Notes under the pieces: model-generated
Told to the model about the DNA's origin: nothing
What the model saw: the letters and a program-made list of their open reading frames with translations, nothing else
Databases searched by the model: none
Made by a program: the position numbers and the translations under genes
Assembly (NCBI GenBank): GCA_017531065.1
Contig: JAFXLR010000058.1
Location: forward strand, 1-5,991
Origin: Bacilli bacterium
GTDB taxonomy: Bacteria > Bacillota_I > Bacilli_A > RFN20 > CAG-826
Direction of reading: 5' to 3'
Length of the DNA stretch: 5,991 bases
In this document: piece by piece, positions 4,787-5,991 of the stretch
How the letters are laid out: each line of letters begins with the position of its first letter
Position numbering within the stretch: position 1 is the stretch's first letter

Positions 4787-5869
4787 CTAATTAAGCGGCA
4801 GAGGTGAAGGCAACGATTGGAAGCTTGACGGCGATTTCGCCACCGATTGGGGCGCTGTAGTCGCCTTTGCATCGACGCCAGAAGTACCTTCGAGCCAGAT
4901 GGAGACATGAACGGTGACGTTCGAGGTTGTAACTTTGGTGAGGAACATATGCTCAGCATCTTCGATTTGGGAGCTTAAGACGCTGTAGTCAACAAGGGAT
5001 GGGGCGTAGAGGTTCTCGCAATTTTCAGCATAATCTAAGATGGTGTAGTCGCCAGCAACGGTACTAGCATCAGGGGTGCCTTCTTCAACCTTGGCTTTAG
5101 AGAGACCTTTGTTGTGAGTGCTGGACACGTTGTTTGCAAGGGTGAGCTTGTTCTCACCGCCAATGGAGAACGCAACGCGAGCGACAGAGGCAGCGGCATC
5201 GTCAGCAGGAGTTCCTTCAACGGCAGCCTTGATGGTTGGACGATCAAGGAAGACGCTGAGAGCGCTACTGCCAGTGGCTGGCGCAGCGAAAATCATATCA
5301 AAGGAAATGTACTGAGCAGCGGTGGCATGAGGAATCTTGGTTGCAGAAATACCTTCGCCAGCGGCTTGCCAAATTGGATCATAGAAGTTAACGCCATCAA
5401 TGGAACTGATATCGGTTAAGGCAGCGCCGTTGCAGTAGACAAAACGGACCTCTTTTCCGCTAGCAGGAGCGGCTGCGAGAGTAACTTTTTTATTCACAGC
5501 ATCATAACTGAGAACCTCGACTTCGACATTGTCGATATAAGCTTTTGGTTCAACGCCAGCAGCTGGATCGCCGCTAAGGGTGAACTCTGTCGTTGTACCG
5601 TCGCCGGTTTTGGTTTCATAACCGTTAGTGGTGTCAACATCGGCAACAAGGTCGAAAGTGTTGGTAGCTTCTTTAGCTTTGGTAACACCACTGAAGTTGT
5701 TAACAGTCATAGAAAGAGATGGGTTGTTGTTATAGACGCCAATGTTGGTGAGAGTAACTTCGGCAGTCTTGGTGGTGACGAACCAGGCAAAGCCGGAGAC
5801 GGCAGTGGCACCAGCGGTGACGCCGAGGAGTGAGGCTAAGCCCAGAATCATTTTGGATCTAGTTTTCAT
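4787..5869 (-). CDS. Surface protein paralogue with frameshifted C-terminus
   Basis: A 360-residue open frame, first gene of the two-gene operon, clearly paralogous to the next. Shared features are the lead SKMILGLASLLGV, FAWF (27-30), NIGVY (42-46), an ALTDISSIDG block, the FLDRPTI motif and IWLEGTSG (from ~324). A beta-rich insert (residues ~84-146) of the form GDGTTTEFTLSGDPAAG ... PASGKEVRFVY resembles phage tail beta domains. After residue ~334 the frame gives a Ser/Pro-rich tail unlike the paralogue. The neighbouring frame instead gives KGDYSAPIGGEIAVKLPIVA, then FTSAA and TAA at 4791-4793, matching the paralogue's end. A single missing base in the A run at 4866-4868 explains this, so the intact protein would be about 359 residues. 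AAGGA precedes ATG 5869. Probably secreted and cell-surface attached; function unknown. Confidence 0.8.
   Translation of the reverse strand: MKTRSKMILGLASLLGVTAGATAVSGFAWFVTTKTAEVTLTNIGVYNNNPSLSMTVNNFSGVTKAKEATNTFDLVADVDTTNGYETKTGDGTTTEFTLSGDPAAGVEPKAYIDNVEVEVLSYDAVNKKVTLAAAPASGKEVRFVYCNGAALTDISSIDGVNFYDPIWQAAGEGISATKIPHATAAQYISFDMIFAAPATGSSALSVFLDRPTIKAAVEGTPADDAAASVARVAFSIGGENKLTLANNVSSTHNKGLSKAKVEEGTPDASTVAGDYTILDYAENCENLYAPSLVDYSVLSSQIEDAEHMFLTKVTTSNVTVHVSIWLEGTSGVDAKATTAPQSVAKSPSSFQSLPSPLPLN
4866..4868 (-). other. Probable one-base frameshift in the proximal surface protein
   Basis: The coding strand reads GAT GCA AAG here. One more A would give GAT GCA AAA GGC and continue into a frame that ends with KLPIVAF, the counterpart of NLPLIAF in the paralogue. 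The event could be a real mutation, phase variation at a short homopolymer, or a sequencing/assembly error. Confidence 0.75.
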
Positions 5870-5886
5870 TTTAGATTTTTCCTTTC

Positions 5887-5928
5887 TCGAAGCTCATAAG
5901 CAGAAAAGCCCAGCTTCGATTGTCTGGG
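5887..5928 (-). promoter_or_regulatory. Leader with mutually exclusive hairpins, possible attenuator
   Basis: In the leader of the surface-protein operon one hairpin pairs bases 5928-5924 (CCCAG on the - strand) with 5913-5909 (CTGGG), followed by a CTTTTCT stretch, so it looks like a weak terminator. A second, perfect 8-bp pair TCGAAGCT (5919-5912) with AGCTTCGA (5894-5887) shares bases with the first and cannot form at the same time. The second hairpin ends about 17 bases before the start codon, beside the AAGGA ribosome binding site. Conditional read-through is possible. Confidence 0.45.
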
Positions 5929-5952
5929 TTCTGATGGATTTCTTTATTTACC

Positions 5953-5971
5953 GTCGGAGTGATCGTCCGAC
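5953..5971. other. Hairpin in the upstream leader region
   Basis: GTCGGA (5953-5958) and TCCGAC (5966-5971) pair perfectly around a seven-base loop. No T tract follows on either strand. It could be an operator, part of the leader fold, or the end of a gene outside the window. No convincing -35/-10 pair is seen for the surface operon in 5940-5991. Confidence 0.4.
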
Positions 5972-5991
5972 CATCCTCTCTAAGGAACAAC

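Noticed and set aside
4860..4872. Programmed -1 frameshifting at the A run
   Set aside because: No X-XXY-YYZ slippery heptamer exists in the reading frame and no downstream stimulatory structure was noticed, so mutation or sequence error is likelier.
5114..5419. + strand frames within the proximal surface-protein gene
   Set aside because: They are antisense to a gene confirmed by its paralogue and contain no recognisable motif.

Overview
The window looks like a chromosomal segment of a Gram-positive-type bacterium of moderate to low GC, probably an uncultured Bacilli/Erysipelotrichia/Mollicutes-related gut lineage. This is inference from the Gram-positive-style exonuclease III, the MntR/DtxR-type regulator, AGGAG-like ribosome binding sites and many intrinsic terminators. 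All visible stops are TAA or TAG and tryptophan is read from TGG in the genes, so the standard code fits. No rRNA, tRNA, insertion sequence or convincing CRISPR array is seen.

Left part (1-663, + strand): the 3' half of an exonuclease III gene is followed 7 nt later by a 76-residue DUF4177-like gene, then two tandem intrinsic terminators. Next (665-2178): a short control region with four perfect copies of GGGAAAATGT at an exact 33-bp period. The last copy sits between the -35 and -10 of a good promoter for an AAA-family ATPase with a C-terminal DUF4143/PD-(D/E)XK-like domain. This gene uses many ATA codons, unlike its neighbours, and looks acquired. The repeat array plus ATPase is the most unusual unit of the window.

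Middle (2179-3397): a two-domain MntR/DtxR metalloregulator (+) converges on a 43-residue cysteine-rich protein (-), and the two share a bidirectional terminator. Divergent from the small gene is a two-TM membrane protein (+) with a charged coiled-coil tail and its own terminator. A metal-homeostasis link between the regulator and the cysteine-rich protein is possible but unproven.

Right part (3398-5991): about 190 bp of gene-free DNA, then two tandem paralogous secreted or membrane-anchored surface proteins on the - strand, probably one operon ending at the terminator at 3585-3610. They share an N-terminal signal/anchor segment, a phage-tail-like beta insert and a conserved IWLEGTSG motif near the C-terminus. 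The first gene of the operon carries a one-base frameshift that replaces its last ~26 residues; the frame that restores homology to its paralogue is still present. The operon leader has mutually exclusive hairpins that may act as an attenuator.
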